64,000 bases of DNA from WM-3-3 sp041660045 (GCA_041660045.1 JBAZXA010000001.1:310001-374000), one strand, 5' to 3'. Positions 18,919 through 28,174 are shown, counted from the first letter of the stretch. Numbers and translations: made by a program. Notes: generated by a model from the sequence alone, not told the origin.

Positions 18919-20046
18919 TTATACCAGCAAGTTAACCAAAATTTGTTCATAAATATCCGACAACACCTCTACGTCAGCAATGTCGACATGCTCATTTACT
19001 TTATGGATACTGGCGTTCACAGGTCCAAGCTCAATTACTTGGGCACCTGTGGGGGCGATAAAACGGCCATCCGAAGTACCGCCGCCAGTGTCATCATGGG
19101 TTTCGTAACCGGTTACCGTGTTAATGGCCGCGTGCGTGGCCTCGAGCAATTTACCTTGAGCCGTTAAAAAAGGCTGGCCCGACAACCGCCATTGTATTGC
19201 GTAGTTGAGCTGGTGTTTGTCGAGTAGGGCTAATGTGCGTTGTTTAATGGTGTTTTCATCAAGTTCTGAACAAAATCGTAGATTAAACTGTATCTCTACG
19301 GAACCTGGGATGATGTTTTCAGCGCCTGTACCGGCATGAATGTTTGAAATTTGTAAGCTAGTGGGTGGGAAAAACGCGTTACCGTTATCCCAAACCACTT
19401 CGGTAAGCTCTGCCAATGCTGGGGCTACTGTGTGGATAGGGTTTTCAGCTAACTCAGGATAAGCAACATGGCCTTGTATGCCATTGATAGTTAGCTTTGC
19501 ACACAAAGAACCACGACGGCCAACACGGATAACATCAGCAATTTTTTGATGGCTAGACGGCTCGCCGACTAAACACCAAGCAATTTTTTCCTGACGTTGT
19601 TCCAAGACCTCGATTACTTTTACAACACCATGGCTGGCAATGCCTTCTTCATCACTAGTCATTAAGATGGCTATGGAGCCTTGGGGTTCTGGATAACGTG
19701 CTAAAAAGCGCTCGACAGCCGTCATAAAAGCCGCGATCCCACTTTTCATATCCGCCGCGCCGCGGCCAAACAGTTTGCCTTCACGCAAGCTAGGTTCAAA
19801 CGGGGGCGAGTCCCAAGCGTCTAACGGCCCAGTTGGCACGACATCGGTGTGTCCCAAAAAAACAAATAACGGCGCAGCATGACCGCGTCTAAGCCATAAG
19901 TTTTGAGTGTCGCCAAAATTAAGGCGCTCGTCAATGAATCCTAGCGGGGTTAAATATTGGGCAATAAAGTCTTGGCATCCGGCATCTTCTGGGGTTACTG
20001 ATGGCCTAGAAATAAGCGATTTAAGGACTTCTAAGGTCTTACTCAT
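18919..20046 (-). CDS. dapE: succinyl-diaminopimelate desuccinylase
   Basis: M20-family dinuclear zinc hydrolase that removes succinate from N-succinyl-LL-diaminopimelate in the succinylase route to lysine and meso-DAP. Visible motifs are the metal ligands in GHTDVVPTGP and GAADMKSGIAAF, the catalytic glutamates in TSDEEG, and the dimerisation-domain IQGHVAYPE. Its length of 375 residues is standard. Its ATG overlaps the stop of the YffB-like gene by 4 bases, indicating translational coupling. It ends the dapC-dapD-unknown-yffB-dapE minus-strand cluster. Confidence 0.95.
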   Translation of the reverse strand: MSKTLEVLKSLISRPSVTPEDAGCQDFIAQYLTPLGFIDERLNFGDTQNLWLRRGHAAPLFVFLGHTDVVPTGPLDAWDSPPFEPSLREGKLFGRGAADMKSGIAAFMTAVERFLARYPEPQGSIAILMTSDEEGIASHGVVKVIEVLEQRQEKIAWCLVGEPSSHQKIADVIRVGRRGSLCAKLTINGIQGHVAYPELAENPIHTVAPALAELTEVVWDNGNAFFPPTSLQISNIHAGTGAENIIPGSVEIQFNLRFCSELDENTIKQRTLALLDKHQLNYAIQWRLSGQPFLTAQGKLLEATHAAINTVTGYETHDDTGGGTSDGRFIAPTGAQVIELGPVNASIHKVNEHVDIADVEVLSDIYEQILVNLLV

Positions 20047-20384
20047 AAGAGTTTTTGGTATTGCTCGGCTTTAAATCCCAATAAATACTTGTCGTCCGCG
20101 ACCAATATAGGCCGTTTTATTAATGTTGGCGTTGCCAGCATTAAAGTTAGCGCTTTCTCTGTATTTAATTGGCTTTGTTGTTCAGAACTCAATTGCCGCC
20201 AACTTGTGCTGCTACGGTTAAGCAATTTTTCCCAGCTTAAGTGTTCAATAAATAGGGTTAATTGCTCTTGACTAAGGCCATCCACCCTAAAATCATGAAA
20301 CTCATAGCTAACATTATTATTTTCCAACCATTTGCGGGCTTTTTTAACTGTATCGCAGTTTTTTATGCCATAAAGCGTATACAT
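20043..20384 (-). CDS. ArsC/Spx-family protein, YffB type
   Basis: A 113-residue thioredoxin-fold protein beginning YTLYGIKNCDTVKKARKWL, with a single N-terminal Cys as in YffB rather than the CxxC of Spx. It also has the family's TPTLIKRPILV segment near the C-terminus, equivalent to the ArsC cis-Pro loop. Glutathione-dependent reductase activity has been proposed for the family but is not established. It is wedged between dap genes with a 4-base overlap to dapE, a linkage also common in other gammaproteobacteria. Confidence 0.85.
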   Translation of the reverse strand: MYTLYGIKNCDTVKKARKWLENNNVSYEFHDFRVDGLSQEQLTLFIEHLSWEKLLNRSSTSWRQLSSEQQSQLNTEKALTLMLATPTLIKRPILVADDKYLLGFKAEQYQKLL

Positions 20385-20393
20385 AGGGCAATT

Positions 20394-20636
20394 TTAGAGT
20401 TGGCTATTGAGCAGTTCGTCTAAACTTGGGAGTTCTTTATCTAGTTTGCAGTGCGCTTTATAAAGGTCAACAAACTCCATAAACGCTTGTTCCAAGTCAG
20501 ATAAAATTTCTTCTTCATTTTCGCGTTCATCATCAGGTACATCGGATGATTCTAAATATTCTTTTTGTAGGGTAATCTCACTGTTTAAAGCAAGAGTCGC
20601 ATAAATAATGGCATTACTGGTTAAGTTCTGGGTCAT
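20394..20636 (-). CDS. small acidic protein of unknown function in the dap cluster
   Basis: An 80-residue, strongly acidic, probably helical protein (start MTQNLTSNAIIYATLALNSE; central run DDERENEEEILSDLEQAF). I do not recognise a family. It has no signal peptide, TM segment or cysteine cluster except one Cys (AHCKLD). The start at 20636 is chosen because GAGAG lies about 9 bases upstream; a longer reading from 20687 is possible. Position between dapD and the yffB-like gene, with 9- and 60-base gaps, makes co-transcription likely. Confidence 0.6.
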   Translation of the reverse strand: MTQNLTSNAIIYATLALNSEITLQKEYLESSDVPDDERENEEEILSDLEQAFMEFVDLYKAHCKLDKELPSLDELLNSQL

Positions 20637-20696
20637 GGCTGTTCTCTCAGTAGGGAGGATTGGGCAGCGGTAAGGCATACTGCCCATAAAATGTTC

Positions 20697-21515
20697 TTAA
20701 TCGCGTAACAATTCATTAATGCCTGTCTTACTACGGGTTTTTTCATCAACTTGTTTGATAATTACCGCGCAATATAAGCTATAACGGCCATCAGCAGAGG
20801 GTAGGTTACCTGATACTACCACAGAACCCGCAGGTATGCGGCCATAACTGACTTCCCCTGTCGTGCGGTTATAAATTTTGGTGCTTTGCCCAATATATAC
20901 ACCCATGGATATCACACAACCGTCTTCTACAATAACCCCTTCAACTATTTCTGAACGTGCACCGATAAAGCAATTGTCACCTATAATCGTTGGATTGGCT
21001 TGTAACGGTTCTAACACGCCACCAATACCAACACCACCTGAAAGATGGACGTTTTTGCCAATTTGTGCGCAGGAACCAACAGTAACCCAAGTATCAACCA
21101 TGGTGCCGCTATCCACATAAGCACCAATATTGACATAAGAGGGCATCAAAATAGCGCCAGGGGCAATATAGGAACCGTGTCTGGCGACAGCATTAGGCAC
21201 TACACGTACACCCGCAGCAGCAAAATCCTGCTCGCTATAGTTGGAAAACTTACACTCAACTTTATCGTAATAACGTGTGTTACCCCCATCCATTAAGTGG
21301 TTTTCATTAATTTTAAAGGATAATAACACGGCTTTTTTTAACCATTGGTGAGTAACCCAATCACCATTTATTTTTTCAGCAACCCGTAATTTGCCAGTAT
21401 CCAATAAATTTAGGGTTTCGCTGACTGCCGAACGGATTTCGTCGGAGACTTTTTGATGTGTAATGTCGTTACGTTGTTCAAAAGCATTGTTAATGATGGT
21501 TTCTAGTGATGACAT
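20697..21515 (-). CDS. dapD: tetrahydrodipicolinate N-succinyltransferase
   Basis: Left-handed beta-helix acyltransferase that succinylates tetrahydrodipicolinate in the lysine/DAP pathway. Nearly colinear with E. coli DapD: LRVAEKINGDWVTHQWLKKA, VLMPSYVNIGAYVD-type and VGSCAQIGKNVHLSGGVGIG stretches, and the C-terminal KTGINELLRD. It has 272 residues against 274 in E. coli. The ATG at 21515 reproduces the family N-terminus; an upstream in-frame start at 21590 would overlap dapC heavily. dapC ends 10 bases upstream of this start. Confidence 0.96.
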   Translation of the reverse strand: MSSLETIINNAFEQRNDITHQKVSDEIRSAVSETLNLLDTGKLRVAEKINGDWVTHQWLKKAVLLSFKINENHLMDGGNTRYYDKVECKFSNYSEQDFAAAGVRVVPNAVARHGSYIAPGAILMPSYVNIGAYVDSGTMVDTWVTVGSCAQIGKNVHLSGGVGIGGVLEPLQANPTIIGDNCFIGARSEIVEGVIVEDGCVISMGVYIGQSTKIYNRTTGEVSYGRIPAGSVVVSGNLPSADGRYSLYCAVIIKQVDEKTRSKTGINELLRD

Positions 21516-21525
21516 GAGTTTCTTA

Positions 21526-22731
21526 TTAGAGTTGTTTAATAAAATTTTTAATACGATAAGCGGCTTCAATGCAATCTGATAAAGGCGCAACTAACGCTAT
21601 TCTGACATGGGATAAACCCGGATTAATACCGTGGGATTCGCGGGATAAATAGCTGCCGGGCAAGACCGTAAGGTTTTCTTGGGCATATAGCTGTTGTGCA
21701 AAATCACTATCGTTAATCGGTGTTTTTAGCCAAATATAAAAGCTGGCGGGAGGTTTGTTGATAGCTATCGTGTCTGCCAGGACCTCAATAAAGGCGCTAA
21801 ACTTTTCCCGGTATAACCGTCTATTTTCAAGCACATGTTGCTCGTCCTGCCAAGCGCTAATACTGGCATATTGCGTGGGTATCGGTAAGGCGCATCCTTG
21901 ATATGTACGGTATTTAAAATAGCTCTGCAGAATATCAGCATCGCCTGCAACAAATCCGGAGCGTAAACCTGGCGCGTTTGACCTTTTCGATAAGCTATGA
22001 AAGATCAAACAATTTTTAAAACTGGTATTGCCAGCGGCGAAGGCGGATTCCAACAAACCCGGCGGCGGATTGTTTTCATCGTCATAAAGCTCGGAATAAC
22101 ATTCGTCTGATGCAATTATAAAATCATAGGTTTGTGCTAGCTCCAGCAATTTAAGGTGGCTTTCACGGCTTAGTACGGCACCACTCGGATTGCCGGGTGA
22201 GCAGATATAGATCAACTGGCAGCGTTGCCAAATGCTTACAGGCACGGCATCAAAGTCAGGCAGATAGCCTGTTGTTTCCGTTGTGTTTAAAAAATACGGT
22301 TCAGCCCCAGCCAACAAAGCCGCGCCTTCATAAATTTGGTAAAACGGGTTGGGCATGATCACGACAGGCTTACCTGCTAGCGTGTCTGTTGTGTCAATCA
22401 GGCATTGGGCAATTGAAAACAAAGCTTCACGTGTGCCACTTACTGGCAGGATATGGCTATCAGGATTAATTGCCGAGATTGGGATCTGATAGCGTTGTGC
22501 TAACCAAGTTGCGATAGTTTCCCGCAGTTCTACAATGCCTTTAGTTGTAGGGTATTTTGATAATCCGTTTATATGCGCTAATAAGGCTTCTTGAATGATG
22601 GCCGGTGTGGCATGGCTAGGCTCACCAATTGATAAAACAATGGCAGGCTTATCAGCAGGTGTAATACCCTGTTTAAGCTTAGCGAGTTTTTCAAAAGGGT
22701 AGGGCTGGAGTGTTTGCAGGTTTGGCGTCAT
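21526..22731 (-). CDS. dapC: succinyldiaminopimelate transaminase
   Basis: Fold-type I PLP aminotransferase making N-succinyl-LL-DAP from the keto intermediate. The N-terminus LQTLQPYPFEKLAKL is diagnostic of the DapC branch. The PLP lysine lies in IFHSLSKRSNAPGLRSGF, and the substrate arginine in the LSHVRIAL region near the C-terminus. The start at 22731 (401 residues) matches the family; an ATG at 22743 is also in frame. It lies 10 bases before dapD and 2 bases after the M48 protease gene stop, so the whole run looks like one transcript. Confidence 0.94.
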   Translation of the reverse strand: MTPNLQTLQPYPFEKLAKLKQGITPADKPAIVLSIGEPSHATPAIIQEALLAHINGLSKYPTTKGIVELRETIATWLAQRYQIPISAINPDSHILPVSGTREALFSIAQCLIDTTDTLAGKPVVIMPNPFYQIYEGAALLAGAEPYFLNTTETTGYLPDFDAVPVSIWQRCQLIYICSPGNPSGAVLSRESHLKLLELAQTYDFIIASDECYSELYDDENNPPPGLLESAFAAGNTSFKNCLIFHSLSKRSNAPGLRSGFVAGDADILQSYFKYRTYQGCALPIPTQYASISAWQDEQHVLENRRLYREKFSAFIEVLADTIAINKPPASFYIWLKTPINDSDFAQQLYAQENLTVLPGSYLSRESHGINPGLSHVRIALVAPLSDCIEAAYRIKNFIKQL

Positions 22732-22733
22732 TC

Positions 22734-23516
22734 TTAACTGCAATGAGGTTGTTTACCCAGCGCTTGTGCTTGTTGATAAAGTTGTAAAGCTTGCGGCATA
22801 TGCTGTTCTAATTGATTAATTCGGGTACTGTTGGACGGGTGGGTAGATAAGAACTCAATAGGCTGGGCGCCTTGGCTTAACGTTGACATTTTTTGCCATA
22901 AGGCAACGCTTTGATTAGGATCAAAGCCGGCCTTGGCCATTAAATCTACGCCGATAATGTCGGCTTCACTTTCGTGTATACGGCTGTATGGCATTAACAC
23001 GCCATACTGTGCACCTAAACCGAGTAAGCCTACTGCAGTTTGGCCTAATGCCGTTTGTGGTGTACTAATGGCTTGTACTAAAGCTACGCCTTGGTTTACC
23101 GCCAGTTCTTGTGATGCCCGCTCATTGCTGTGTTTAGCCATGACATGACCTATTTCATGGCCTATTACCGCTGCCAATTGGTCTTGATTGTCCACGACTT
23201 GCAGCATACCAGTATGCACACCAATTTTATTACCAGGTAGGGCAAATGCATTTGGGGTTTGGTCTTCAAACACCACCACTTCCCACGTGCCGCCAAGGCT
23301 AGCAGTTAAATTTTGGGCTATGCATTGTGAAACCTGTAAGTAACGTTGATTAGTACTAATCGTTTTTTCACGTTTTAAGTTGTCAAAGGCCTGTAATCCC
23401 AATTGATTCATTTGCGTATCGCTCATAAAAATAAATTGCTGCCGACCCGTTGGGCTAACGGCACAAGCATTAATCACACTAGCGCAAGCTAATAAATAAA
23501 GGATTTTTTTTAACAT
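22734..23516 (-). CDS. M48 family metalloprotease, predicted lipoprotein
   Basis: A 260-residue zinc protease of the BepA/LoiP group. The signal peptide ends in a lipobox (VINAC, Cys18), so it is probably an outer-membrane lipoprotein. The active-site motif HEIGHVMAKH (about 143-152) and the third ligand Glu in ESEADIIG are present. In E. coli such proteins take part in outer-membrane protein quality control; a substrate cannot be inferred here. It precedes dapC with overlapping boundaries, although no functional link is evident. Confidence 0.92.
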   Translation of the reverse strand: MLKKILYLLACASVINACAVSPTGRQQFIFMSDTQMNQLGLQAFDNLKREKTISTNQRYLQVSQCIAQNLTASLGGTWEVVVFEDQTPNAFALPGNKIGVHTGMLQVVDNQDQLAAVIGHEIGHVMAKHSNERASQELAVNQGVALVQAISTPQTALGQTAVGLLGLGAQYGVLMPYSRIHESEADIIGVDLMAKAGFDPNQSVALWQKMSTLSQGAQPIEFLSTHPSNSTRINQLEQHMPQALQLYQQAQALGKQPHCS

Positions 23517-23600
23517 ATAAAATTCAGCAATGGCATTAGGCTGTGTATTTTATCTTAAGTTTTTAATTCAAGCCTAAAAAAGTCGTTGTTATATCGACAT

Positions 23601-24095
23601 TCATTTAACAATTTTTTGTAGCATAGCTAGAAATTTATCTCTTGAAAAAGCGCCGCTAACACCCGTACGTTGATGCTGGGCATCAAAAAAATAGGTTCTA
23701 GGCAGTTCGCCATACCATTTAGGATCTATTTGAAAACGTAGTTTTTGGCTATTCGGGTCGGCAAAAACCCAATTCTCAAGATTGCCGAGCTCATGCTGGG
23801 ACAAAATGGTTTTTATCTCGTCAGTTTCCGATAAGTCATCAGTTGACAAGGTAATGATTTTAAAACTGGGTTGTTCTTGATGGATATTTTTTAATAAATC
23901 CATATCCTTTAAGCAAGAAGAGCAGGTAGTTGACCATAGCACTAAAACAAAAGCTTGCTCCTTGTTAGCGGCAAGGATTTCTTGGTAGCTGCTGGCATTA
24001 AAAGGCTGTAACTGAATTTCCTGGCCGTCAGCGGCATTACTGAAGGGCATAGAAAAAACCAGCCAGAGCATTAAGGAAAATTTTCTAAAAATCAT
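23601..24095 (-). CDS. TlpA-like periplasmic thioredoxin-fold protein
   Basis: A 164-residue secreted protein. It has a signal peptide (about 1-21, ending FSNA) and a thioredoxin-like domain with the redox pair CSSC in STTCSSCLKDMDLL. The cis-Pro loop is GELPRTYFF. TlpA/ResA-type proteins reduce disulphides in apocytochromes or metal sites. The start is set at the ATG 24095; an in-frame TTG lies 12 bases upstream. It is transcribed divergently from fhcB, and its partner is unknown. Confidence 0.82.
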   Translation of the reverse strand: MIFRKFSLMLWLVFSMPFSNAADGQEIQLQPFNASSYQEILAANKEQAFVLVLWSTTCSSCLKDMDLLKNIHQEQPSFKIITLSTDDLSETDEIKTILSQHELGNLENWVFADPNSQKLRFQIDPKWYGELPRTYFFDAQHQRTGVSGAFSRDKFLAMLQKIVK

Positions 24096-24336
24096 AATTA
24101 TTACCAAAAACTGTCATTAGGTTTATTTTCAGAACTTTAACAGGAAGCCGTTAATAATTAAAGGCTAATCAATTGTGTATAAGAGAATTATGCTGTTAAA
24201 AGGCACAAGACTTTTGCTTTATTGCCACGTCTTTATTATTTCGAGTTAGAATAGTATGGTATGCAAATGTCTCGAACTAAGTTTTAGACAAGGCAAAACT
24301 ATTTTTCTTCAAAAATAATAACCAGAGGAATAGCGT

Positions 24337-25599
24337 GTGGCTGAAATAACTGAAGTGCCTAGTCCTTTTTGCGGTATTGGTACCGATGACTTGACCATAG
24401 ACGTCGATGGCGTATCACTCAAAGTCATCGCCAATGGCTGTGCGGTTAACACACCCGCATTTGAGCAAGCAATAACCGACAAAACCCCAAGAGTCAATGG
24501 CCAGGAAGTATCGCTAGACATAGCGGTGGCCAAAGCCGCTGAACTATTAAAACCCACCCGTCAACCCATTATTGGCGGCTGTGCAACTGATGTTAATGGG
24601 ATGCGGGCTCTGCTTGCCTTGGCAGATCGCTGTGGTGCGGTTATTGATAATATTAATTTTACCGGTGCACGACGTAATTTCTTGGCCATGCAAGATTCTG
24701 GCTGGATGAATACAACTCTGGCAGAATTGAAAAACCGCTGTGATGTATTACTTGTGGTAGGAACTGATTTAGAAACCTTCGCACCGCGCTTTTTTGAGCG
24801 CTATTTGTGGAATCAAGAATCAATGTTCTTGGATGATACGGCCCAACGGCAAATTATTTATTTGGGCAAAGCACCATCTGGTAATGCATCAACATCACCA
24901 AAAGGCCAAAAAGCCCAAGTCTATGTCTGTGACGATGCCGATCTACCAGAAGTCGTTGCTGTGTTAAGGGCTTTAGTGAAAGGCCGGCCAATTTCTGCAG
25001 AATCTGTTGCTGGTATAGCCATTACTGAATTAAATGCCCTAGCTGAGCAACTTAAATCTGCACGTTATGGTGTGGTCACGTGGGCTGCTGGCGCTTTGGC
25101 TTATAGCCAAGCGGAGTTAACCGTACAAACATTATCTGAGATGATAAAAGATTTGAACAGCCTTAATACCCGTTGCTCGGGGTTTCCCTTGGGTGGTAAA
25201 GAAGGCGACCAGACCGCGAATCAAGTCTGTGGCTGGACGACAGGCTATCCGGCACGCACGCGTTTTACACGCGGCTATCCGGAATATGACCCATTTTTGA
25301 ATGATATCAATGCAATGCTTGATAATGGTGAAGCAGATGCCTTACTTTGGGTACATGCTTTTAATAGCTCTGCGACACCACCAGCAACGGCATTACCAAC
25401 TATCGTGATAGGCCGTTCTGGCATGGTATTTGGTCAAGAACCTGATGTCTTTATTCCGGTGGGCACACCCGGCATCGACCATGCTGGCCATGCCTTTAGG
25501 CTGGATAATGTGGTTGCTATCCGGCTTAAAAAATTACGGGATTCTGGTTTGCCCAGCACCAGCGAAGTGTTACAGGCGATAGATCATGCCCTGGCTTAA
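24337..25599 (+). CDS. fhcB: formyltransferase/hydrolase complex subunit FhcB (formylmethanofuran dehydrogenase B homologue)
   Basis: A 420-residue homologue of the Mo/W-pterin subunit of archaeal formylmethanofuran dehydrogenase. In methylotrophic bacteria it is part of the Fhc complex, which releases formate from formyl-H4MPT during formaldehyde oxidation. The N-terminus reads FCGIGTDDL where redox-active homologues carry a multi-cysteine [4Fe-4S] motif, so the cluster ligands are missing. This is as expected for a non-redox bacterial subunit. Translation starts at GTG with AGAGGA 8 bases upstream. fhcA follows after 106 bases. Confidence 0.92.
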   Translation: MAEITEVPSPFCGIGTDDLTIDVDGVSLKVIANGCAVNTPAFEQAITDKTPRVNGQEVSLDIAVAKAAELLKPTRQPIIGGCATDVNGMRALLALADRCGAVIDNINFTGARRNFLAMQDSGWMNTTLAELKNRCDVLLVVGTDLETFAPRFFERYLWNQESMFLDDTAQRQIIYLGKAPSGNASTSPKGQKAQVYVCDDADLPEVVAVLRALVKGRPISAESVAGIAITELNALAEQLKSARYGVVTWAAGALAYSQAELTVQTLSEMIKDLNSLNTRCSGFPLGGKEGDQTANQVCGWTTGYPARTRFTRGYPEYDPFLNDINAMLDNGEADALLWVHAFNSSATPPATALPTIVIGRSGMVFGQEPDVFIPVGTPGIDHAGHAFRLDNVVAIRLKKLRDSGLPSTSEVLQAIDHALA

Positions 25600-25705
25600 A
25601 CAAGATCGCACGATTAGTTAACAAGCGCCGATCTGCTTGCTATTTGAATCGCCTATTTCGCTAGTCAGCAGGCAAGGCCACATTATAAAAACTTAAGGAT
25701 TCAAT

Positions 25706-27367
25706 ATGTTAATTAAATTAAGTGGTGGTATGGTATATGATCCCGCCAGCGCCACAGCTGGGCAGCAACAGGATATTTACATCCAAGACGGCCGCATAAT
25801 CAGTCCGCCTGCTGGTGACGTTGCAATTGATAAAGTATATGACTTAAAGGGCAAAGTGGTAATGTCCGGCGCAATTGATATGCATACCCATATTGGTGGC
25901 GGTAAAGGCAATATTGCCCGCACCTTATTACCCGAAGATCACCGAAAAGACCCTGTTTCCCGTACAGATGTCACACGTTCAGGTTGTGGGCATGCGATGC
26001 CGAGTACCTTTGTCACGGGCTATCGTTATGCCGAAATGGGCTATACCGCAGGTTTTGAGCCCGCTGTGTTACCGATTAATTCTCGCCAAGCCCATATGGA
26101 GATGGGTGATATACCGATCTTAGATAAAGGTGGATATGTCATGCTGGGCAGCGATGATTATCTGCTGCGCATGTTGACAGCTAAAAAGGATCAAAAAGCG
26201 ATCAATGACTATGTGGCTTGGACGATTAACTCTGCGAAAGCCATTGGGGTAAAAGTTGTTAATCCAGGCGGTATTAATGCTTTTAAATTTAACCAACGCA
26301 AATTGGATTTGGATGAGCAAAACAGCCATTATGGCGTAACACCGAGGGATATTTTGCAAGTGTTGGCAACAGCCGTTAAACAACTGGGTATTAGCCATCC
26401 ATTACACGTGCATGGTTGCAACTTAGGTGTGCCTGGAAACGTGCAAACGACCCTAGACACCATCCAAGGCATTGGTGGTTTACCGATGCATTTAACCCAT
26501 ATCCAATTCCATAGTTATGGTCGGGAAGGCGATTTTAAATTTTCTTCTGGCGCCGCACAAATAGCTGAAGCCATCAATAAAAATAAAAATATCACTATCG
26601 ATGTAGGGCAAATTTTATTTGGCCAAACCGTTACTGCATCAGGCGACAGTATGCGCCAGCATGCCAACCATAAATACGCCAATCCAAATAAATGGGTGTG
26701 TATGGATATTGAATGCGATGCCGGCTGTGGGGTGGTGCCATTTAAATATCAAGATCAAAATTTTGTTAACGCCTTGCAATGGGCCATTGGTTTAGAAACA
26801 TTTTTATTGGTTGATGATCCATGGCGCATATTTTTAACAACAGACCATCCAAACGGTGCGCCGTTTACGAGTTACCCGCATTTAATCCGGTTGTTAATGG
26901 ATAAAACGTTCAGGAATGAAATGTTGTCCACTATCCATCCTGAAGCTCAAAAAATGACTACGCTGGCGTCTATAGACCGCGAATATAGTCTACAAGAAAT
27001 TGCCATTATGACCCGTGCAGGTGCCGCAAAACTTATCGGCCTAAAAGACCGCGGTGGCTTGAGTGCAGGAAATTGGGCTGACATTACCGTATATACCGAT
27101 ATGCCTAACCGTGAACAAATGTTCGAAAAACCGGATTATGTGTTTAAGGACGGTGAACTGGTAGTTGTTGATGGTAAGGTAGTGCATACCAAATGGGGGA
27201 CTACCCACATTGTAAAACCTGAGTATGATGTGTCGGTTGAAAAAGGCCTAAAGGATTATTTTGATCGTTATTTAACAATGAAGTTGGGTAATTTTAAGAT
27301 CAGTGACGATGAGATTACCGAAAATGGCCGGGGTAGCCTTAGCGTGCATCCATTGCGCAGTGTTTAA
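25706..27367 (+). CDS. fhcA: formyltransferase/hydrolase complex subunit FhcA
   Basis: A 553-residue amidohydrolase-superfamily enzyme, the hydrolytic subunit that cleaves the formyl group from the methanofuran-like carrier. Metal-binding motifs: DMHTHIGGGK (about 58-67), LHVHGCN, HLTHIQFH, and a late TTDHPNGAPF. The LLPEDHRKDP segment is typical of FhcA/FwdA. Start has AAGGA 7 bases upstream. fhcD (formyltransferase) and fhcC, normally next in the operon, are not downstream here; an 8-bp-arm hairpin and then a bcp gene follow. Confidence 0.95.
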   Translation: MLIKLSGGMVYDPASATAGQQQDIYIQDGRIISPPAGDVAIDKVYDLKGKVVMSGAIDMHTHIGGGKGNIARTLLPEDHRKDPVSRTDVTRSGCGHAMPSTFVTGYRYAEMGYTAGFEPAVLPINSRQAHMEMGDIPILDKGGYVMLGSDDYLLRMLTAKKDQKAINDYVAWTINSAKAIGVKVVNPGGINAFKFNQRKLDLDEQNSHYGVTPRDILQVLATAVKQLGISHPLHVHGCNLGVPGNVQTTLDTIQGIGGLPMHLTHIQFHSYGREGDFKFSSGAAQIAEAINKNKNITIDVGQILFGQTVTASGDSMRQHANHKYANPNKWVCMDIECDAGCGVVPFKYQDQNFVNALQWAIGLETFLLVDDPWRIFLTTDHPNGAPFTSYPHLIRLLMDKTFRNEMLSTIHPEAQKMTTLASIDREYSLQEIAIMTRAGAAKLIGLKDRGGLSAGNWADITVYTDMPNREQMFEKPDYVFKDGELVVVDGKVVHTKWGTTHIVKPEYDVSVEKGLKDYFDRYLTMKLGNFKISDDEITENGRGSLSVHPLRSV

Positions 27368-27391
27368 TTGGCTAAAAAGAAATATAAGATG

Positions 27392-27421
27392 GGGCCAGTA
27401 TTTTTAGCGTCTCACTGGCCC
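27392..27421 (+). terminator. hairpin after fhcA, possible terminator
   Basis: Perfect 8-bp arms GGGCCAGT / ACTGGCCC with a 14-base loop, 25 bases after the fhcA stop. Only a weak T-rich tail follows, so it may be a terminator or an mRNA-stabilising stem. Confidence 0.45.
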
Positions 27422-27509
27422 AATGTTTCTGTGTACTGGACACATCACTAAAAAACGCACTTTTAGCAAACCAACGCTGTTATAGCGATAGATAAATCCT
27501 AAGCACCAG

Positions 27510-27530
27510 AGTATAAGTGATACTTATGCT
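27510..27530. promoter_or_regulatory. palindromic operator candidate upstream of bcp
   Basis: Interrupted palindrome AGTATAAGT-GAT-ACTTATGCT (8 of 9 arm positions match) in the 324-base fhcA-bcp gap. A related TAAG-ACA-CTTA sits near 27603. It resembles a dimeric regulator site, but the regulator is unknown. The rest of the gap holds no gene. Confidence 0.35.
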
Positions 27531-27691
27531 AATCGGGAATGCTTGTTTAGTTGAGTTATTAAGAATGCATACAAACTCAACTGACAGTGCTATAAAAAGT
27601 ATAAGACACTTACTTGTGTAGGTGTATTATTAATGTAGTAAGAAAAACAGCGGCATACACACCAAAATATTATTATAAGTGGAGGAAAATC

Positions 27692-28174
27692 ATGTTAGTC
27701 GCCAATCAGGAAGCCCCATTTTTTCGGTCACTAAACCAAAATAACCAACTCATTTATTTATCTGATTACCAAGATAAAAAAAATGTCTTATTGTATTTTT
27801 ATCCTAAAGACGATACCCCTGGCTGTACCATAGAAGCCAATGAGTTTACAACTTTGGCCTCTGCTTTTGCTGATTTGGAGACTGAAGTGATAGGTGTCAG
27901 TAAGGATACATGTGAAAGCCACCGGGCCTTTATTGATAAATTTAACCTTAATGTCCAACTCTTAGCCGATACTAGCGGTGCAATATGCGAAAGCTACAAT
28001 GTCTGGCAGGAAGTTGAAAAAGAAGGTGTTAAAAAATTCAAAATTATCAGGTCAACATTTCTAATCGATAAATCTGGGATATTAAAAGAAGTCATTTATG
28101 GTGTAAATCCTGAAGGTCATGCCCAGGCTATGTTAGAAATTATTATAAATAACGCTACTGACAAGGTTGATTAG
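27692..28174 (+). CDS. bcp: thioredoxin-dependent peroxiredoxin, Bcp/PrxQ type
   Basis: A 160-residue cytoplasmic peroxidase. The peroxidatic Cys is in KDDTPGCTIEANEF. The usual resolving Cys five residues later (GCTxEACxF) is Asn here, so resolution must use another Cys (for example in KDTCESH or AICESYN) or a partner thiol. The ATG at 27692 has a very strong GGAGG seven bases upstream; upstream in-frame codons have no RBS. It may be co-transcribed with the following flavoprotein gene (42-base gap). Confidence 0.93.
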   Translation: MLVANQEAPFFRSLNQNNQLIYLSDYQDKKNVLLYFYPKDDTPGCTIEANEFTTLASAFADLETEVIGVSKDTCESHRAFIDKFNLNVQLLADTSGAICESYNVWQEVEKEGVKKFKIIRSTFLIDKSGILKEVIYGVNPEGHAQAMLEIIINNATDKVD

